A stretch of 64,000 nucleotides of DNA from Cellulomonas wangsupingiae (GTDB lineage: Bacteria; Actinomycetota; Actinomycetes; Actinomycetales; Cellulomonadaceae): NCBI RefSeq assembly GCF_024508275.1, contig NZ_CP101989.1, positions 3,038,001 to 3,102,000 of the forward strand, written 5' to 3'. The notes beneath the pieces were generated by a model, which saw only the letters and a list, made by a program, of their open reading frames with translations, ran no database searches and was not told the DNA's origin. Positions 1 through 11,048 of this stretch are shown here, piece after piece. The position numbers and the translations under genes were made by a program. Numbering within the stretch: position 1 is the first letter of the stretch; the number at the start of each line of letters is the position of its first letter.

Positions 1-1427
1 GTGAAGAACATGAGCACGATGATGCGGACGTAGAAGAACGCCGCAGCCGCCGACGCCAGCACGCCGACCAGCGCGAGCTGCCACGCCCCGCCCTCGACCG
101 CGGCGGTGAACACCGCGAACTTGCCGACGAAGCCGGCGGTCAGCGGGATGCCCGCGAACGACAGCAGGAACAGCGTGAAGGTCACCGCCAGGACGGGGTG
201 GGTGCGGCCCAGCCCTGCCCACTGGGACAGGCGCGTGGCCTCGCCCAGCACCGCGGGGACGTCGTCGTCGCCCGTGCCCTGCTCGCGCACGAGGGCGATG
301 AGCCCGAAGGCACCCACCGTCGTCGCGCCGTAGGCCAGCAGGTAGAACAGCACGGCGGTGATGCCCGCGTCGTCCAGCGCGACGATGCCCGTCAGCACGA
401 AGCCGGCGTGCGCGATCGAGGAGTACGCGAGCAGCCGCTTGACGTCCGTCTGGACGAGCGCCGCCACCGTGCCGACGACCATCGTGAGGATCGCGACGGT
501 CCACAGGACGACGTCGAGGTCCCAGGCCATCCCCGGCAGCATGCCGTAGACCACGCGCAGCAGGGCCCCGAACGCCGCGACCTTGGTGCACGCCGCCATG
601 AACCCCGTGACGGGCGTGGGCGCACCCTGGTACACGTCCGGCGTCCACATGTGGAACGGCACGGCGCCGATCTTGAAGAACAGGCCGGCGAGCAGCAGCA
701 GGGCCCCGACCACGAGCAGACCCTCGAGCCCGTTCGGCGTGGCCGTCGCGACCGCGATGTCCGCGTACCGCAGCGAGCCGGAGTACCCGTAGAGCAGCGC
801 GATGCCGAACAGCATGATCGCCGAGACGAAGGCGCCGAGCAGGAAGTACTTCATCGACGCCTCCTGCGAGAGCAGGCGGCGGCGGCGTCCCATCCCGCAC
901 AGCAGGTACAGCGGCAGCGACAGGACCTCGAGCGCCACGAACAGCGTCAGCAGGTCGGTCGTCGCCGGGAACAGCATCATCCCGCCCGTGGCGAACAGGA
1001 GCAGGGGGTACACCTCGGTCTGGCGCAGGCCCTTGCGTCGGGCGATCTCCTCGTAGTCCGAGCCCGGGACCGCGGCGGCGGACGGCGCGAACGCGTCCTC
1101 GCCCCCCGCGAACCGGTCGGCGAAGATCAGCGTCGACAGCAGTGCGAGCAGCGCGATCGTCGCCTGCAGGACGAGGGTCGGGCCGTCGACGACCAGCGAG
1201 CCGCCGAGCACGTCGGTCCCGCCGGTCTCCTCCACGCCCGACCACAGCGCGGCCACGGCCAGCAGGGCACCCGCCAGCGACGCCAGCGTGAGCGTGAGCT
1301 GCACGGCCCGGCGACGGGCGTCGGGCACGAACGCCTCGACGAGCACGCCGAGGACCGCCGCCAGCAGCACGACGAGCACGGGGACGAGGGGCCCCCACGC
1401 GATCTCGGGGGCGATGAAGCCGCTCAC
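1..1427 (-). CDS. nuoN: NADH-quinone oxidoreductase subunit N (partial, C-terminus off the left edge)
   Basis: Antiporter-like membrane subunit of Complex I that pumps protons alongside NuoL and NuoM. About 475 codons are visible. The protein is almost entirely hydrophobic segments and carries the conserved block FFKIGAVPFHMWTPDVYQ near residues 250-268, with the proton-channel lysine. A second signature, LLAYSSIAHAGF, follows about 60 residues later. I place the start at GTG 1427, which shares four bases (GTGA) with the nuoM stop, matching the coupling seen through the operon. It is the last nuo gene here. The C-terminus lies beyond position 1, so the end of the operon cannot be judged. Confidence 0.95.
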   Translation of the reverse strand, partial: MSGFIAPEIAWGPLVPVLVVLLAAVLGVLVEAFVPDARRRAVQLTLTLASLAGALLAVAALWSGVEETGGTDVLGGSLVVDGPTLVLQATIALLALLSTLIFADRFAGGEDAFAPSAAAVPGSDYEEIARRKGLRQTEVYPLLLFATGGMMLFPATTDLLTLFVALEVLSLPLYLLCGMGRRRRLLSQEASMKYFLLGAFVSAIMLFGIALLYGYSGSLRYADIAVATATPNGLEGLLVVGALLLLAGLFFKIGAVPFHMWTPDVYQGAPTPVTGFMAACTKVAAFGALLRVVYGMLPGMAWDLDVVLWTVAILTMVVGTVAALVQTDVKRLLAYSSIAHAGFVLTGIVALDDAGITAVLFYLLAYGATTVGAFGLIALVREQGTGDDDVPAVLGEATRLSQWAGLGRTHPVLAVTFTLFLLSFAGIPLTAGFVGKFAVFTAAVEGGAWQLALVGVLASAAAAFFYVRIIVLMFF

Positions 1428-2980
1428 TGGTCACTCCCTTCGGTACCGGCGGGGATCGCGACGAGGACCGTCGGCTCGACGTCGTCGACGCCGAGCTGCG
1501 CGATGCTCTCGAGCGCGGGCGGCCGGACGAGGTCCAGCGCAGGTCCGGGCAGGAACCCGAGGACGAGCATGAGCGCCACGAGGGGGCCGACGACCCACCG
1601 CTCGCGCGTCCCGAGGTCCGTCATGGCCGCGAGCTCGGGCCGCACGGGACCGGTGAACACGCGCTGGTAGAGCCACAGGACGTAGATCGCGGCGAGCACC
1701 ACGCCCAGCGTCGCCACGATCGCGGCGGCCGGGTGGCGGGCGAAGGTGCCGACGATGACGAGGAACTCGCTGACGAACGTCGACAGCCCGGGCAGCGAGA
1801 GCGCCGACAGGCCGACGACGAGGAACAGGCCCGCGAGCACGGGGACGACCTTCTGCAGCCCGCCGAAGTCGACGATCTGCTGCGACCCCCGCCGCGCCGC
1901 CAGGAACCCGACGAGCAGGAACAGCGCCCCCGTCGACAGCCCGTGGTTGACCATGTAGAAGGACGAGCCGGCGATCGACGTCGACGTGAAGGCGAAGATC
2001 CCCAGGACGATGAAGCCGAAGTGCGACACCGACGTGTACGCGACCAGCCGCATCATGTCCTTCTGGCCGATCGCCAGCAGCGCGCCGTAGAGCACCGACA
2101 CGACGGCCAGCACGATGATCGCGGGAGCCGCCCAGCGCGACGCCGCCGGGAACAGCGGCAGGCACAGGGTCAGCATCCCGAAGGTGCCGACCTTGTCGAG
2201 CACGCCGACCAGCAGCGTCGACGTGCCGGCCGGTGCCTGCTGCGCCGCGTCGGGCAGCCAGGTGTGCACCGGGAACATCGGCGCCTTGATCGCGAACGCG
2301 AGGAAGAAGGACGCGAAGATCCACTTCTCGACCGTCGGGTCCATGTCGAGCCCGACGAGGTTCTCGATGAGGAAGCCCTCGGGCCCGCCCGGCCCCTGCA
2401 GGTACAGGGCGATGACGCCCACGAGCATGACCAGCCCGCCGGCGAGGGAGTACAGGAGGAACTTGACCGCGGCGTACCGCCGCTGGGCCCCGCCGAACGC
2501 GCCGATCATGAAGTAGACGGGGATGAGCATCGCCTCGAAGACGACGTAGAAGAGGAACACGTCGCGCGCGGCGAACACCAGCACGATGAACGCCTCGAGG
2601 AGCAGGACCAGCGCCAGGTAGTGCCGCAGCCGGTCCGTGGGGCCGTCCACCGAGCCCTGCTCGCGCCAGGCCGCCAGGACGACGACCGCGACGAGCACGA
2701 CGGACATCGCGATGAGCGCCAGGCCGACGCCGTCGACGCCGAGCGCCCACGACACGCCGAGCGCGGGGATCCACGGCGCCGTGTCGAGGAGCTGGTGCGT
2801 CGCGGCCGCGCCCGTGTCGAAGGCCAGGAAGGCCCCGACGACGAGCAGCACCTCGACGAGCGCGAAGCCGAGTGCCACGACGCGGGTCCGCGGACGGGCA
2901 CCGGCGGGCAGCAGCCACATGGCCGCGGCACCGAGGATCGGCAGCACCACCAGCGCGGTGAGCCAGGGGAAGTTCGACAT
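1424..2980 (-). CDS. nuoM: NADH-quinone oxidoreductase subunit M
   Basis: Second of the three antiporter-like proton-pumping subunits of Complex I, 518 residues, normal for the family. The block AIKAPMFPVHTWLPDA, around residues 230-245, is the NuoM/Mrp antiporter signature with the channel lysine. VAYTSVSHFGF follows in the C-terminal half. Start is ATG 2980 behind an AGGAGA ribosome site seven bases upstream. The gap to nuoL is only 29 bp, so it belongs to the same transcript. The stop overlaps the nuoN GTG start. Confidence 0.96.
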   Translation of the reverse strand: MSNFPWLTALVVLPILGAAAMWLLPAGARPRTRVVALGFALVEVLLVVGAFLAFDTGAAATHQLLDTAPWIPALGVSWALGVDGVGLALIAMSVVLVAVVVLAAWREQGSVDGPTDRLRHYLALVLLLEAFIVLVFAARDVFLFYVVFEAMLIPVYFMIGAFGGAQRRYAAVKFLLYSLAGGLVMLVGVIALYLQGPGGPEGFLIENLVGLDMDPTVEKWIFASFFLAFAIKAPMFPVHTWLPDAAQQAPAGTSTLLVGVLDKVGTFGMLTLCLPLFPAASRWAAPAIIVLAVVSVLYGALLAIGQKDMMRLVAYTSVSHFGFIVLGIFAFTSTSIAGSSFYMVNHGLSTGALFLLVGFLAARRGSQQIVDFGGLQKVVPVLAGLFLVVGLSALSLPGLSTFVSEFLVIVGTFARHPAAAIVATLGVVLAAIYVLWLYQRVFTGPVRPELAAMTDLGTRERWVVGPLVALMLVLGFLPGPALDLVRPPALESIAQLGVDDVEPTVLVAIPAGTEGSDQ

Positions 2981-3009
2981 CAGTTCAAGGTCTCCTGTCG
3001 ACTCTTCGG

Positions 3010-4968
3010 TCAGCCGCGCGCGGCGAGGACGACGAACGCGAGCCCGACCACACCGACGACCATCACGGCCGCGTACGAACGGGCGTAGCCGTTCTGCACG
3101 CGGCGCACGAGGTCGCCGATGCCGACGGTGGTCCGGCCGAGGCCGGTGACCGCACCGTCGACCACGGCCTTGTCGCCGTACACGAGCGAGCGGGTCAGGT
3201 ACTGACCCGGCGCCACGAGCAGCGCGTCGTTGACGGCGTCCTGGTGCAGGTCGGCACGGGCGGCGCGGGTGAGCGCCGTGCCCAGCGGGGGTGTCACCGG
3301 GACGGTCGAGACCGCGTAACGGCGCCACGCGAGCACGAGCCCGAGGGCCACGGCCACGAGCGTCAGCCCGATGATCAGGGGCACGGCCAGCACGGGATCG
3401 GCGTGCTCCGCGTGACCGACGGACGGCTCGAGCCACTCGACGAAGCCGACGCTCGAGAGCACCCAGCCCAGCCCGACCGACCCGACGGCCAGCACGATCA
3501 TGGGCCACGTCATGAGCGCCGGGGACTCGTGCGGGTGCTGGTCGGAGCCGTCCCGCTTCTTGCTCCAGCGCTTCTGCCCCTCGAACGTCATGAAGAACAG
3601 GCGCGACATGTAGAACGCGGTGATGCCGGCCCCGACGAGCGCCACGGTGCCGAACACCCAGGCGCGCCACGGCTGGCCGTCGACGGGCACGAACGCGGCC
3701 TCGATGATCTTGTCCTTGCTGAAGAACCCGGCGAACGGCGGGATGCCGAGGATCGCGAGCCAGCCGGCCATGAACGTGAAGTAGGTGATCTTCATGTACC
3801 GGCCCAGGCCGCCGAAGCGCCGCATGTCGACCTGGTCGTCCATGCCGTGCATGACGGACCCGGCGCCGAGGAACATGCCGGCCTTGAAGAACCCGTGGGT
3901 CACGAGGTGGAAGATCGCGAACGCGTAGCCGATGGGGCCGAGGCCCGCGGCCAGCACCATGTACCCGATCTGGGACATCGTCGAGGCGGCCAGCGCCTTC
4001 TTGATGTCGTCCTTGGCGCAGCCGACGATCGCACCGAACAGGAGCGTGATCGCCCCCACGATCGCGACGACCAGCTGCGCGGTCGGCGCCGCGGTGAACA
4101 CCGCGCCCGAGCGGATGATGAGGTAGACGCCCGCGGTCACCATCGTCGCGGCGTGGATGAGGGCGGAGACCGGCGTCGGGCCGGCCATCGCGTCCCCGAG
4201 CCAGGACTGCAGCGGGAACTGCGCCGACTTGCCGCACGCGGCGAGCAGCAGCATCAGGCCGATGGCCGTCACCGTGCCCTCCGAGGCGTTCCCCACGCCG
4301 GCGTTCACCGACGTGAAGTCCAGGGAGCCGAACGCCGCGAACATCAGGCCCATCGCGACCAGGAGGCCGACGTCACCGATGCGGTTGGCGACGAACGCCT
4401 TCTTCGCGGCCACGGCGTACGGCGTGTGGTGGTTCCAGAACCCGATGAGCAGGTAGGACGCGAGGCCCACACCCTCCCAGCCGACGAACAGCAGCACGTA
4501 CGAGTCCGCGAGGACCAGCAGCAGCATCGCCGCGACGAACAGGTTGAGGTACGCGAAGAACCGGCGGCGGGCCGCGTCGTGCTCCATGTACGCCACGGAG
4601 TACACGTGGATGAGCGTGCCGACGAACGTCACGAGCAGCACGAACGTCAGCGACAGCGGGTCGACCCGCAGGCCGGCGTCGATGCTCAGCGCCCCGGCGT
4701 CCAGCCAGGTGCCGAGGTGCACGTCGGTCACGCGCTCGGCCGCCGGGCGTCCGAGCAGGCCGACCAGCAGGACGAGGGCCACGACGAAGGAGCCGGCGGA
4801 GGCCAGGACGCCGAGCCAGTGCCCCCACCGGTCGGCACGCCGGCCCAGCAGGAGCAGGACGGCGGCCGAGAGCAGCGGAAGCGCGACGAGCCAGACGGCC
4901 GCCTGCGCGCCGTCCCAGGCAGCCGCCGGCGCGACGGCAGGCACCATCACAGAGTTCAGGGTGTGCAC
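3010..4968 (-). CDS. nuoL: NADH-quinone oxidoreductase subunit L
   Basis: Distal antiporter-like subunit of Complex I, 652 residues, with the long horizontal helix expected at the C-terminus. The N-terminal half shows [17 protein letters not shown] and [29 protein letters not shown] carries the channel lysine, and [14 protein letters not shown] follows. Start is GTG 4968, 10 bp after the nuoK stop. The C-terminal part, from about residue 590, contains the amphipathic region rich in conserved charged residues before the last transmembrane helix. Confidence 0.96.
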   Translation of the reverse strand: MHTLNSVMVPAVAPAAAWDGAQAAVWLVALPLLSAAVLLLLGRRADRWGHWLGVLASAGSFVVALVLLVGLLGRPAAERVTDVHLGTWLDAGALSIDAGLRVDPLSLTFVLLVTFVGTLIHVYSVAYMEHDAARRRFFAYLNLFVAAMLLLVLADSYVLLFVGWEGVGLASYLLIGFWNHHTPYAVAAKKAFVANRIGDVGLLVAMGLMFAAFGSLDFTSVNAGVGNASEGTVTAIGLMLLLAACGKSAQFPLQSWLGDAMAGPTPVSALIHAATMVTAGVYLIIRSGAVFTAAPTAQLVVAIVGAITLLFGAIVGCAKDDIKKALAASTMSQIGYMVLAAGLGPIGYAFAIFHLVTHGFFKAGMFLGAGSVMHGMDDQVDMRRFGGLGRYMKITYFTFMAGWLAILGIPPFAGFFSKDKIIEAAFVPVDGQPWRAWVFGTVALVGAGITAFYMSRLFFMTFEGQKRWSKKRDGSDQHPHESPALMTWPMIVLAVGSVGLGWVLSSVGFVEWLEPSVGHAEHADPVLAVPLIIGLTLVAVALGLVLAWRRYAVSTVPVTPPLGTALTRAARADLHQDAVNDALLVAPGQYLTRSLVYGDKAVVDGAVTGLGRTTVGIGDLVRRVQNGYARSYAAVMVVGVVGLAFVVLAARG

Positions 4969-4978
4969 GTCGAGCCCC

Positions 4979-5278
4979 TCAGCTCTTCAGCAGGTTGACG
5001 TCGTCGACCGAGGCCGAGCGCCTGGTCCGGAAGATGGTCACGATGATGGCGAGCCCCACGACGACCTCCGCCGCGGCCACCACCATCACGAAGAACGCGA
5101 GCACCTGGCCCGAGAGGTTGCCGTGGAACCGCGAGAAGGTCACGAGCAGCAGGTTCGTGGAGTTGAGCATGAGCTCGACGCCCATGAACACGATGATCGC
5201 GTTGCGCCGCAGCAGCACCGTCGTGGCGCCGATCGCGAACAGGATCGCGGCCAGCACCAGGTAGTGGGTGAGGCTCAC
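4979..5278 (-). CDS. nuoK: NADH-quinone oxidoreductase subunit K
   Basis: Small three-helix proton-channel subunit of Complex I, 99 residues, exactly the family size. [14 protein letters not shown] contains the conserved membrane glutamate, and the second conserved acidic position lies in [13 protein letters not shown]. Start is GTG 5278, sharing GTGA with the nuoJ stop. An upstream start would enter nuoJ. Confidence 0.96.
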   Translation of the reverse strand: MSLTHYLVLAAILFAIGATTVLLRRNAIIVFMGVELMLNSTNLLLVTFSRFHGNLSGQVLAFFVMVVAAAEVVVGLAIIVTIFRTRRSASVDDVNLLKS

Positions 5279-6216
5279 CGGGCGTCCTCCTCGTCGTGGG
5301 TGGGCGTCTCGGCGGCGTCCGCCTCGCGCACGGTGACCGTGCCGGCGACGGGGCCGCCCGGCTCGCCCCGGTAGTCGTCGTCGGACGTGAACGTGCCGCC
5401 ACCGACCGCCCAGCCGCCGGCCAGGACGCGGTCGATGCGCGCCGCGTACTCGCTCGCGTCGGCCTCCTGGCCACGCACGCGCAGCACGCGCGGCACCGAG
5501 CTCTCCAGCGGCGTGCCGTCCGGCAGGAGCGCCGGGACGTCCATCGCGTTGTGCCGCGCGTACACGCCGGGCGCCGGCAGCGACACGGGGTGCCCGCCGT
5601 CCCGCAGGCGCCGCTCGGCCAGCTCGCGCTGCCCGACCTTCGGGGTCAGGCGACGGCGGTGCGTCAGGACGAGCGCGCCGAGCGCGGCGGTGACGAGCAG
5701 CGCGCCGACGACCTCCATGGCCAGCACGTGCTGGCCGAAGATCAGCCGGGCGACCGCCTCGGGGTTCGACGGCGTGTTCGCCTCGGCGAGCCCGGTCGGC
5801 GGTCCGTACGTCGCACGCCCGACGACGCCGACGAGCACGACCGCCAGCCCGAGCCCGGCCAGCAGGCCCACCCAGCGCTGGCCGCGGATCGTCTCGACGA
5901 GCGAGTCCGACCGGTCGACGCCGACGAGCATGAGGACGAACAGGAACAGCATCATCACGGCGCCGGTGTAGACGACGACCTGCACGACGCCGAGGAACTC
6001 GGCACCCTGCGCGACGTACATGAACGCCAGCGAGATCATGACGAACACGATGGCCAGCGCCGCGTGCACGGCCTTGCGGGCGAACAGCAGCCCGAGCGCG
6101 GCCAGCACCATGAGCGGACCGAGGGTCCAGAACAGGACGGCCTCGGCCGTGCTCGTCTGGCCGGACTCGGTCAGCGCGCCGGCGGCGGCCGGCAGCGCGG
6201 TGAGAAGCGTGCTCAC
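5275..6216 (-). CDS. nuoJ: NADH-quinone oxidoreductase subunit J, with long C-terminal extension
   Basis: Membrane subunit of Complex I that forms part of the E-channel next to NuoK. The first ~170 residues hold five hydrophobic segments, including the conserved [20 protein letters not shown]. After the last helix comes about 120 hydrophilic residues ending in an acidic tail ([15 protein letters not shown]). This makes the protein 313 residues; many bacterial NuoJ proteins are nearer 170-260. GTG 6216 overlaps the nuoI stop by four bases. The extension probably lies in the cytoplasm; its role is unknown. Confidence 0.94.
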   Translation of the reverse strand: MSTLLTALPAAAGALTESGQTSTAEAVLFWTLGPLMVLAALGLLFARKAVHAALAIVFVMISLAFMYVAQGAEFLGVVQVVVYTGAVMMLFLFVLMLVGVDRSDSLVETIRGQRWVGLLAGLGLAVVLVGVVGRATYGPPTGLAEANTPSNPEAVARLIFGQHVLAMEVVGALLVTAALGALVLTHRRRLTPKVGQRELAERRLRDGGHPVSLPAPGVYARHNAMDVPALLPDGTPLESSVPRVLRVRGQEADASEYAARIDRVLAGGWAVGGGTFTSDDDYRGEPGGPVAGTVTVREADAAETPTHDEEDAR

Positions 6217-7016
6217 CTGGCACCCCCCTGGCGGTGCGCGGCCGCCGTGATCGCTCGCTGGGCGAGGCGCGTCTCGCCCAGGTCCGGGACCGTCGCGCCC
6301 CGGGCGGCGTTCTCCGGCAGGGTCGGGTCGTCCGGGCGGTGCTCGGCGACCCAGGCCACCTGGTCGTCGGTCACGCCCGTGACCTCGCCGCGGTAGTAGT
6401 CGGTGTCGGACGTGCCCTCGACCATGGGGTGCGGGGCCGCGAGCTGACCCGAGCGCAGCGGCGCCAGCAGGTCCTGCTTCTCCCAGATCATGCCGGGACG
6501 CGTCGGTCCCGCGAGCTCGTACTCGTTCGTCATGGTCAGGGCGCGCGTCGGGCAGGCCTCGATGCACAGGCCGCAGAAGATGCAGCGCAGGTAGTTGATC
6601 TGGTAGATGCGGCCGTACCGCTCCCCCGGTGAGAACTGCGCGTCGGGGGTGTTGTCGCCGCCCTCGACGTAGATCGCGTCCGCGGGGCACGCCCAGGCGC
6701 ACAGCTCGCACCCGATGCACTTCTCGAGACCGTCGGGGTAGCGGTTGAGCTGGTGACGGCCGTGGTACCGCGGCTTGGTCGGCGCCTGCTCGCGCGGGTA
6801 CTGCTCGGTCACCGTCGGCTTGAACATGTTGGCGAACGTGACGCCGAAGCCGGCGACGGGGGCGAACACCTCCGCGATCCCCGAGCGCTGCTCGATCATC
6901 GACCGGTAGCCCTCGGCGGGACGGCCGACCTCGCCACCGCTGCGCTCGGTGCGCTGCACCTTCTTCCCGGGCGCCTGGGCGTCCGGGGCGGCCTTCTTCT
7001 TGCGCTGCTCAGCCAC
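6213..7016 (-). CDS. nuoI: NADH-quinone oxidoreductase subunit I (two [4Fe-4S] ferredoxin)
   Basis: Peripheral-arm ferredoxin-like subunit that carries clusters N6a and N6b and passes electrons to NuoB. Two full cysteine sets are visible: [11 protein letters not shown] with Cys100, 103, 106 and 110, and [11 protein letters not shown] with Cys145, 148, 151 and 155. At 267 residues it is longer than the Escherichia coli protein because of a lysine-rich N-terminus and a C-terminal tail of about 100 residues. Start GTG 7016 overlaps the end of nuoH by 8 bp, so translation is probably coupled. Confidence 0.96.
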   Translation of the reverse strand: MAEQRKKKAAPDAQAPGKKVQRTERSGGEVGRPAEGYRSMIEQRSGIAEVFAPVAGFGVTFANMFKPTVTEQYPREQAPTKPRYHGRHQLNRYPDGLEKCIGCELCAWACPADAIYVEGGDNTPDAQFSPGERYGRIYQINYLRCIFCGLCIEACPTRALTMTNEYELAGPTRPGMIWEKQDLLAPLRSGQLAAPHPMVEGTSDTDYYRGEVTGVTDDQVAWVAEHRPDDPTLPENAARGATVPDLGETRLAQRAITAAAHRQGGAR

Positions 7017-8385
7017 CGCGCACCTCCAACGGGGTCTCGGGTCCGGACGGTCCGGCGGCCTCGGCCGCCGCGAGGCGGCGCTGCGCGCGCGGGGACGGGG
7101 GCAGGACCTGCCCCGGGAGGGGCGGGACCGGGTAGCCGCCGGCGAACGGGTCGAACTCCTTCGGGCCCGTGGGCTCCTCCTCCGCCGGCGGCTTCTTCTC
7201 CGGCACGAGGAAGGAGATCACGAGGCCGACGAGGACGACGCCCGCCAGGGTGAACAGCAGCGTCCGCAGGTCGACGTCCCACAGCTGGCGCGCGGCCTGC
7301 ACGAGCGTCACGCAGACGACCCACACGAGCGCGGCCGGGATGAGCACCTTCCAGCCGATCTTCATGAACTGGTCGTAGCGGAAGCGCAGCACGGAGCCGC
7401 GGATCCACACGAACACGAACATGAACAGCCAGACCTTGGCGACGAACCACAGGAACGGCCACCATCCGGTGTTGAACATGCCGTCGTTGATGGCCGAGAT
7501 CGGCCACGGGGCGCGCCAGCCTCCGAAGAACAGCGTGGTCGCGACGGCCGAGACGTTGAGCATGTTGATGTACTCGGCGAGGAAGAACCACGCGAACTTC
7601 ATCGAGGAGTACTCGGTGGTGTACCCACCGACGAGCTCGCCCTCGGCCTCGGGCAGGTCGAACGGCAGGCGGTTCGTCTCGCCGACCATCGAGATGACGT
7701 AGATGACGAACGCCGGCAGCAGCGGCAGGAACCACCAGATCTGCGTCTGGGAGTCGACGATCTGCGACGTCGACATCGACCCGGCCATGATGAACACGCT
7801 GACCAGGGACAGGCCCATCGCCAGCTCGTAGGAGATGACCTGGGCCGTCGAGCGGACGCCGCCGAGCAGCGGGTACGTCGAGTTCGAGGACCAGCCGCCG
7901 AGGACGATGCCGTACACGCCCACGGCCGCGCAGGCCAGGATGTAGAGCACCGCGACAGAGAAGTCGGTCAGCTGCAGCGGCGTGATGACGCCGAACATGT
8001 TGACCTCGGGTCCGAACGGGATGACCGCGTAGACCAGCAGCGAGCACAGCACCGCGATCATCGGCGCGAGGATGTAGACGAGCTTGTCCGCCGCCTTGAC
8101 GGTGACGTCCTCCTTGACCAGGAGCTTCATCGCGTCGGCGAGCGACTGCAGCAGACCGAACGGCCCGTGCACGTTCGGCCCCGGCCGCAGCTGCATGCGT
8201 CCCACGACGCGGCGCTCGAACCAGATGGCGATGAGCACGCTCGTCAGCAGGAAGACGATGATGCCGACCGCCTTGAGCAGCCACACCCAGAACACGTCCT
8301 GGCTGAAGTCGGCCGTGACGGGCGCGACGGCACCGTCGCCGACGGCCGTCGGCAGCGCCGCCAGCACCGTGGGCAGCACGCTCAT
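7009..8385 (-). CDS. nuoH: NADH-quinone oxidoreductase subunit H
   Basis: Membrane subunit at the quinone site of Complex I, 458 residues. Family signatures are clear: [20 protein letters not shown] on the first cytoplasmic loop, and [20 protein letters not shown] on the loop lining the quinone cavity with its conserved acidic residues. The C-terminal ~70 residues are a hydrophilic, proline-rich tail that is longer than usual. Start is ATG 8385 with ATGA shared with the nuoG stop. Confidence 0.96.
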   Translation of the reverse strand: MSVLPTVLAALPTAVGDGAVAPVTADFSQDVFWVWLLKAVGIIVFLLTSVLIAIWFERRVVGRMQLRPGPNVHGPFGLLQSLADAMKLLVKEDVTVKAADKLVYILAPMIAVLCSLLVYAVIPFGPEVNMFGVITPLQLTDFSVAVLYILACAAVGVYGIVLGGWSSNSTYPLLGGVRSTAQVISYELAMGLSLVSVFIMAGSMSTSQIVDSQTQIWWFLPLLPAFVIYVISMVGETNRLPFDLPEAEGELVGGYTTEYSSMKFAWFFLAEYINMLNVSAVATTLFFGGWRAPWPISAINDGMFNTGWWPFLWFVAKVWLFMFVFVWIRGSVLRFRYDQFMKIGWKVLIPAALVWVVCVTLVQAARQLWDVDLRTLLFTLAGVVLVGLVISFLVPEKKPPAEEEPTGPKEFDPFAGGYPVPPLPGQVLPPSPRAQRRLAAAEAAGPSGPETPLEVRGG

Positions 8386-11048
8386 GCCCGCTCCTCCTCG
8401 TCCACGCGGACGCCGGCGACGGCCTCCGCGGCATCACCGGTCAGCCCGGTGACGGCGTGCGCCGTCACCGGCGGCGCACCCGCGGCGCCGACCGCCTCGA
8501 GCCGCACGACGCTGCCGCCGACCGCACCGAGCACGTCACGCACGGCAGCGCCGCGCGTGTTGGTCGCGAGCCACACGACGTGGTCCGCCATGTCCGTGAC
8601 CTGCACGGGTGCGGTGATCGTGCCGCGGTCCGTGCTGACGGCCAGCTCGTCGCCGTCCGTCACGCCCACCTCGCGCGCGGTCACCGCGCTGACGCGCACG
8701 ACCGGCCGCTTCGCGGTCCCCGCGAGGTACGGCTCACCGTCCTGCAGGCGTCCCCCGTCGAGCAGCTGGTGCCAGGTCGCGAGCACGGCGTGGTGCACCG
8801 GGACGGTCGGCGGCTCGGCCGGGTCCGTCGCGGGGGCACCGACGCGCGCGCCGTCCCAGCCGCCGAGCTGGTCCAGCTCGGCGTGCACGGCCGCCAGGGC
8901 GGGCAGCCCCAGGTCGGCGCCGAGCGCGTCGGCGAGCCGGTCGAGCACGCGGAAGTCCGCCATCAGCGTGGTGGTCAGCACCTGCGGGAACGGGCGCGGG
9001 CGCCCCTCCCACGTGACGTACGTGCCGGGCTTCTCCACGGGCGGGGCGACCGGCAGCACGACGTCGGCGCGGTCCGTGACCTCGCTGCGGCGCACCTCGA
9101 GCGACACCAGGAACGGCACCGTGTCGAGAGCGGCCCGCGCGACCACCGGGTCGGCGTGGTCCGCGGGGTCGACGCCACCGACGACGAGCGCACCCAGGCG
9201 GCCCGCGGCCGCGGCGGCGACGATCTCGTCGGCGCTGCGTCCCGGCGTGGCCGGGAGCTCGTCGACACCCCAGGCGGCGGCGAGGTCGACCCGTGCCGAC
9301 GCGTCGGCCACCGGGCGACCGCCCGGCAGCAGCGTCGGCAGCGTGCCCGCCTCGACGGCACCACGCTCGCCGGCGCGCCGCGGGACCCACGCGAGGCGCG
9401 CGCCCGTGCGCTCGGCGAGCCGCAGCACCGCGGACAGCGTGCCCGGCACGCTCGCGGCACGCTCGCCGACCAGGATCACGGCCCCCTCGACGCCGAGCGC
9501 CTCGGCCGTCGCACCCAGGACGTCCTGGGCACCCGGGGTGATCGCGTCGAGCACCTCGGGCTCCGTGCCCGGGGCGGCGGCCAGGAGCGTGGCGTCCAGC
9601 CGCTCGAGGCCACGGCTCGCGAGGGCGGCGACCGAGAAGACCCGCGTGCGGCCCGCCACGACGGACCCGCGCAGGCGCAGGAACAGGACCCCGCCCTCCT
9701 CCTCGGGCTCGTACGCGACGCACAGCACGGCCGGGGCGGCGACGAGGTCGCCGAAGGTGACCTGCAGCGTGCGGCCCGCGACGTGGTGGCCGAGGAACGC
9801 CTCCTCCTCGGCCGAGTGCGGACGGGCGCGGTGGTCGATGTCGTTGGTGCGCAGCGCGACGCGCGCGAACTTGGCGTACGCGTACGCGTCCTCGAGCGTC
9901 AGCCGCCCACCCGGGAGCACGCCCACGCCGGCCCCGTCGAGCGCGGCGCGCAGCCCGGCCGCCGCGGTCTCGAGCGCCTCGGTCCACGAGCAGGGCTCGA
10001 GCTCGCCCCGCGTGCCGTCGGGCAGGCGCCGACGCACGTGCGGCGTCGTGATGCGGTCCGGCGCGGACTGCCACTGGAAGGCGAACCGGTCCTTGTCGGT
10101 CACCCACTCCTGGTTGACCGCCGGGTCGTCACCGGCCAGGCGCCGCAGCACGACGCCGCGCCGGTGGTCGACGCGGATGGCCGACCCGTTGGAGTCGTGC
10201 TCCGCGATCGAGGGGACGGAGACCAGGTCGAACGGCCGGGACCGGAACCGGTACGCGGCCGACGTCAGCGCACCGACGGGGCAGATCTGGACCGTGTTGC
10301 CGGAGAAGTACGACGAGAACGGCCGCCCGCTGGTGTCGAGCGTCGAGGCACCCACGGGGGTGTCGCCCGCGAAGCCGAGCACCTGCGTGTCGAACGTGCC
10401 GATCTGCTGGTTGGCCCCGCGCTTCTGCAGGTCGATCCACACGTCGCCCGCGATCTCCTCGGAGAAGCGCGTGCAGCGCTGGCACAGGACGCACCGCTCG
10501 CGGTCGAGCAGGATCTGCGTCGAGACGGCCAGCGGCTTGGGGAACGTGCGCTTGATGTCGACGAACCGCGACGTGTCGCGCCCGTTGCTCATCGCCTGGT
10601 TCTGCAGGGGGCACTCGCCGCCCTTGTCGCAGACCGGGCAGTCCAGCGGGTGGTTGATGAGCAGGAACTCGATGATCCCGTGCTGGGCCTTGTCGGCCTC
10701 GGGCGACGTGTGCTGCGTGCGCACCTGCATGCCGGGGGTGGCCTCGAGCGTGCAGGACGCCTGCGGCTTCGGCATCTTCGCGACGTTGCCGTCGCGCCCG
10801 GGTGCCCACACCTCGACGAGGCACTGCCGGCAGGCGCCCACGGGCGCGAGCAGCGGGTGGTCGCAGAACCGCGGGATCTGGATGCCGAGCTGCTCGGCGG
10901 CCCGGATGACGAGCGTCCCCTTCGGGACCGTCGTCTCGATGCCGTCGACGGTGAACGTCACCGTCGCCTCCGGCGTCGGCTCCGCGGTCGGCGGCGCCGC
11001 CGGCACCAGAGGTGCCGAGTCGGTGGCCTTCGGAGTCGTGATCGTCAT
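8382..11048 (-). CDS. nuoG: NADH-quinone oxidoreductase subunit G
   Basis: Large iron-sulfur subunit of the NADH dehydrogenase module, 888 residues. The N-terminal ~230 residues carry the [2Fe-2S] and [4Fe-4S] ligands: RFCDHPLL with [10 protein letters not shown], the His/Cys set around [13 protein letters not shown], and [13 protein letters not shown]. The rest is the molybdopterin-oxidoreductase-like domain, which keeps the fold but here is Ala/Asp/Arg-rich and divergent. The tail ([19 protein letters not shown] and beyond) looks actinobacterial. ATG 11048 overlaps the nuoF stop in ATGA. Confidence 0.95.
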   Translation of the reverse strand: MTITTPKATDSAPLVPAAPPTAEPTPEATVTFTVDGIETTVPKGTLVIRAAEQLGIQIPRFCDHPLLAPVGACRQCLVEVWAPGRDGNVAKMPKPQASCTLEATPGMQVRTQHTSPEADKAQHGIIEFLLINHPLDCPVCDKGGECPLQNQAMSNGRDTSRFVDIKRTFPKPLAVSTQILLDRERCVLCQRCTRFSEEIAGDVWIDLQKRGANQQIGTFDTQVLGFAGDTPVGASTLDTSGRPFSSYFSGNTVQICPVGALTSAAYRFRSRPFDLVSVPSIAEHDSNGSAIRVDHRRGVVLRRLAGDDPAVNQEWVTDKDRFAFQWQSAPDRITTPHVRRRLPDGTRGELEPCSWTEALETAAAGLRAALDGAGVGVLPGGRLTLEDAYAYAKFARVALRTNDIDHRARPHSAEEEAFLGHHVAGRTLQVTFGDLVAAPAVLCVAYEPEEEGGVLFLRLRGSVVAGRTRVFSVAALASRGLERLDATLLAAAPGTEPEVLDAITPGAQDVLGATAEALGVEGAVILVGERAASVPGTLSAVLRLAERTGARLAWVPRRAGERGAVEAGTLPTLLPGGRPVADASARVDLAAAWGVDELPATPGRSADEIVAAAAAGRLGALVVGGVDPADHADPVVARAALDTVPFLVSLEVRRSEVTDRADVVLPVAPPVEKPGTYVTWEGRPRPFPQVLTTTLMADFRVLDRLADALGADLGLPALAAVHAELDQLGGWDGARVGAPATDPAEPPTVPVHHAVLATWHQLLDGGRLQDGEPYLAGTAKRPVVRVSAVTAREVGVTDGDELAVSTDRGTITAPVQVTDMADHVVWLATNTRGAAVRDVLGAVGGSVVRLEAVGAAGAPPVTAHAVTGLTGDAAEAVAGVRVDEEERA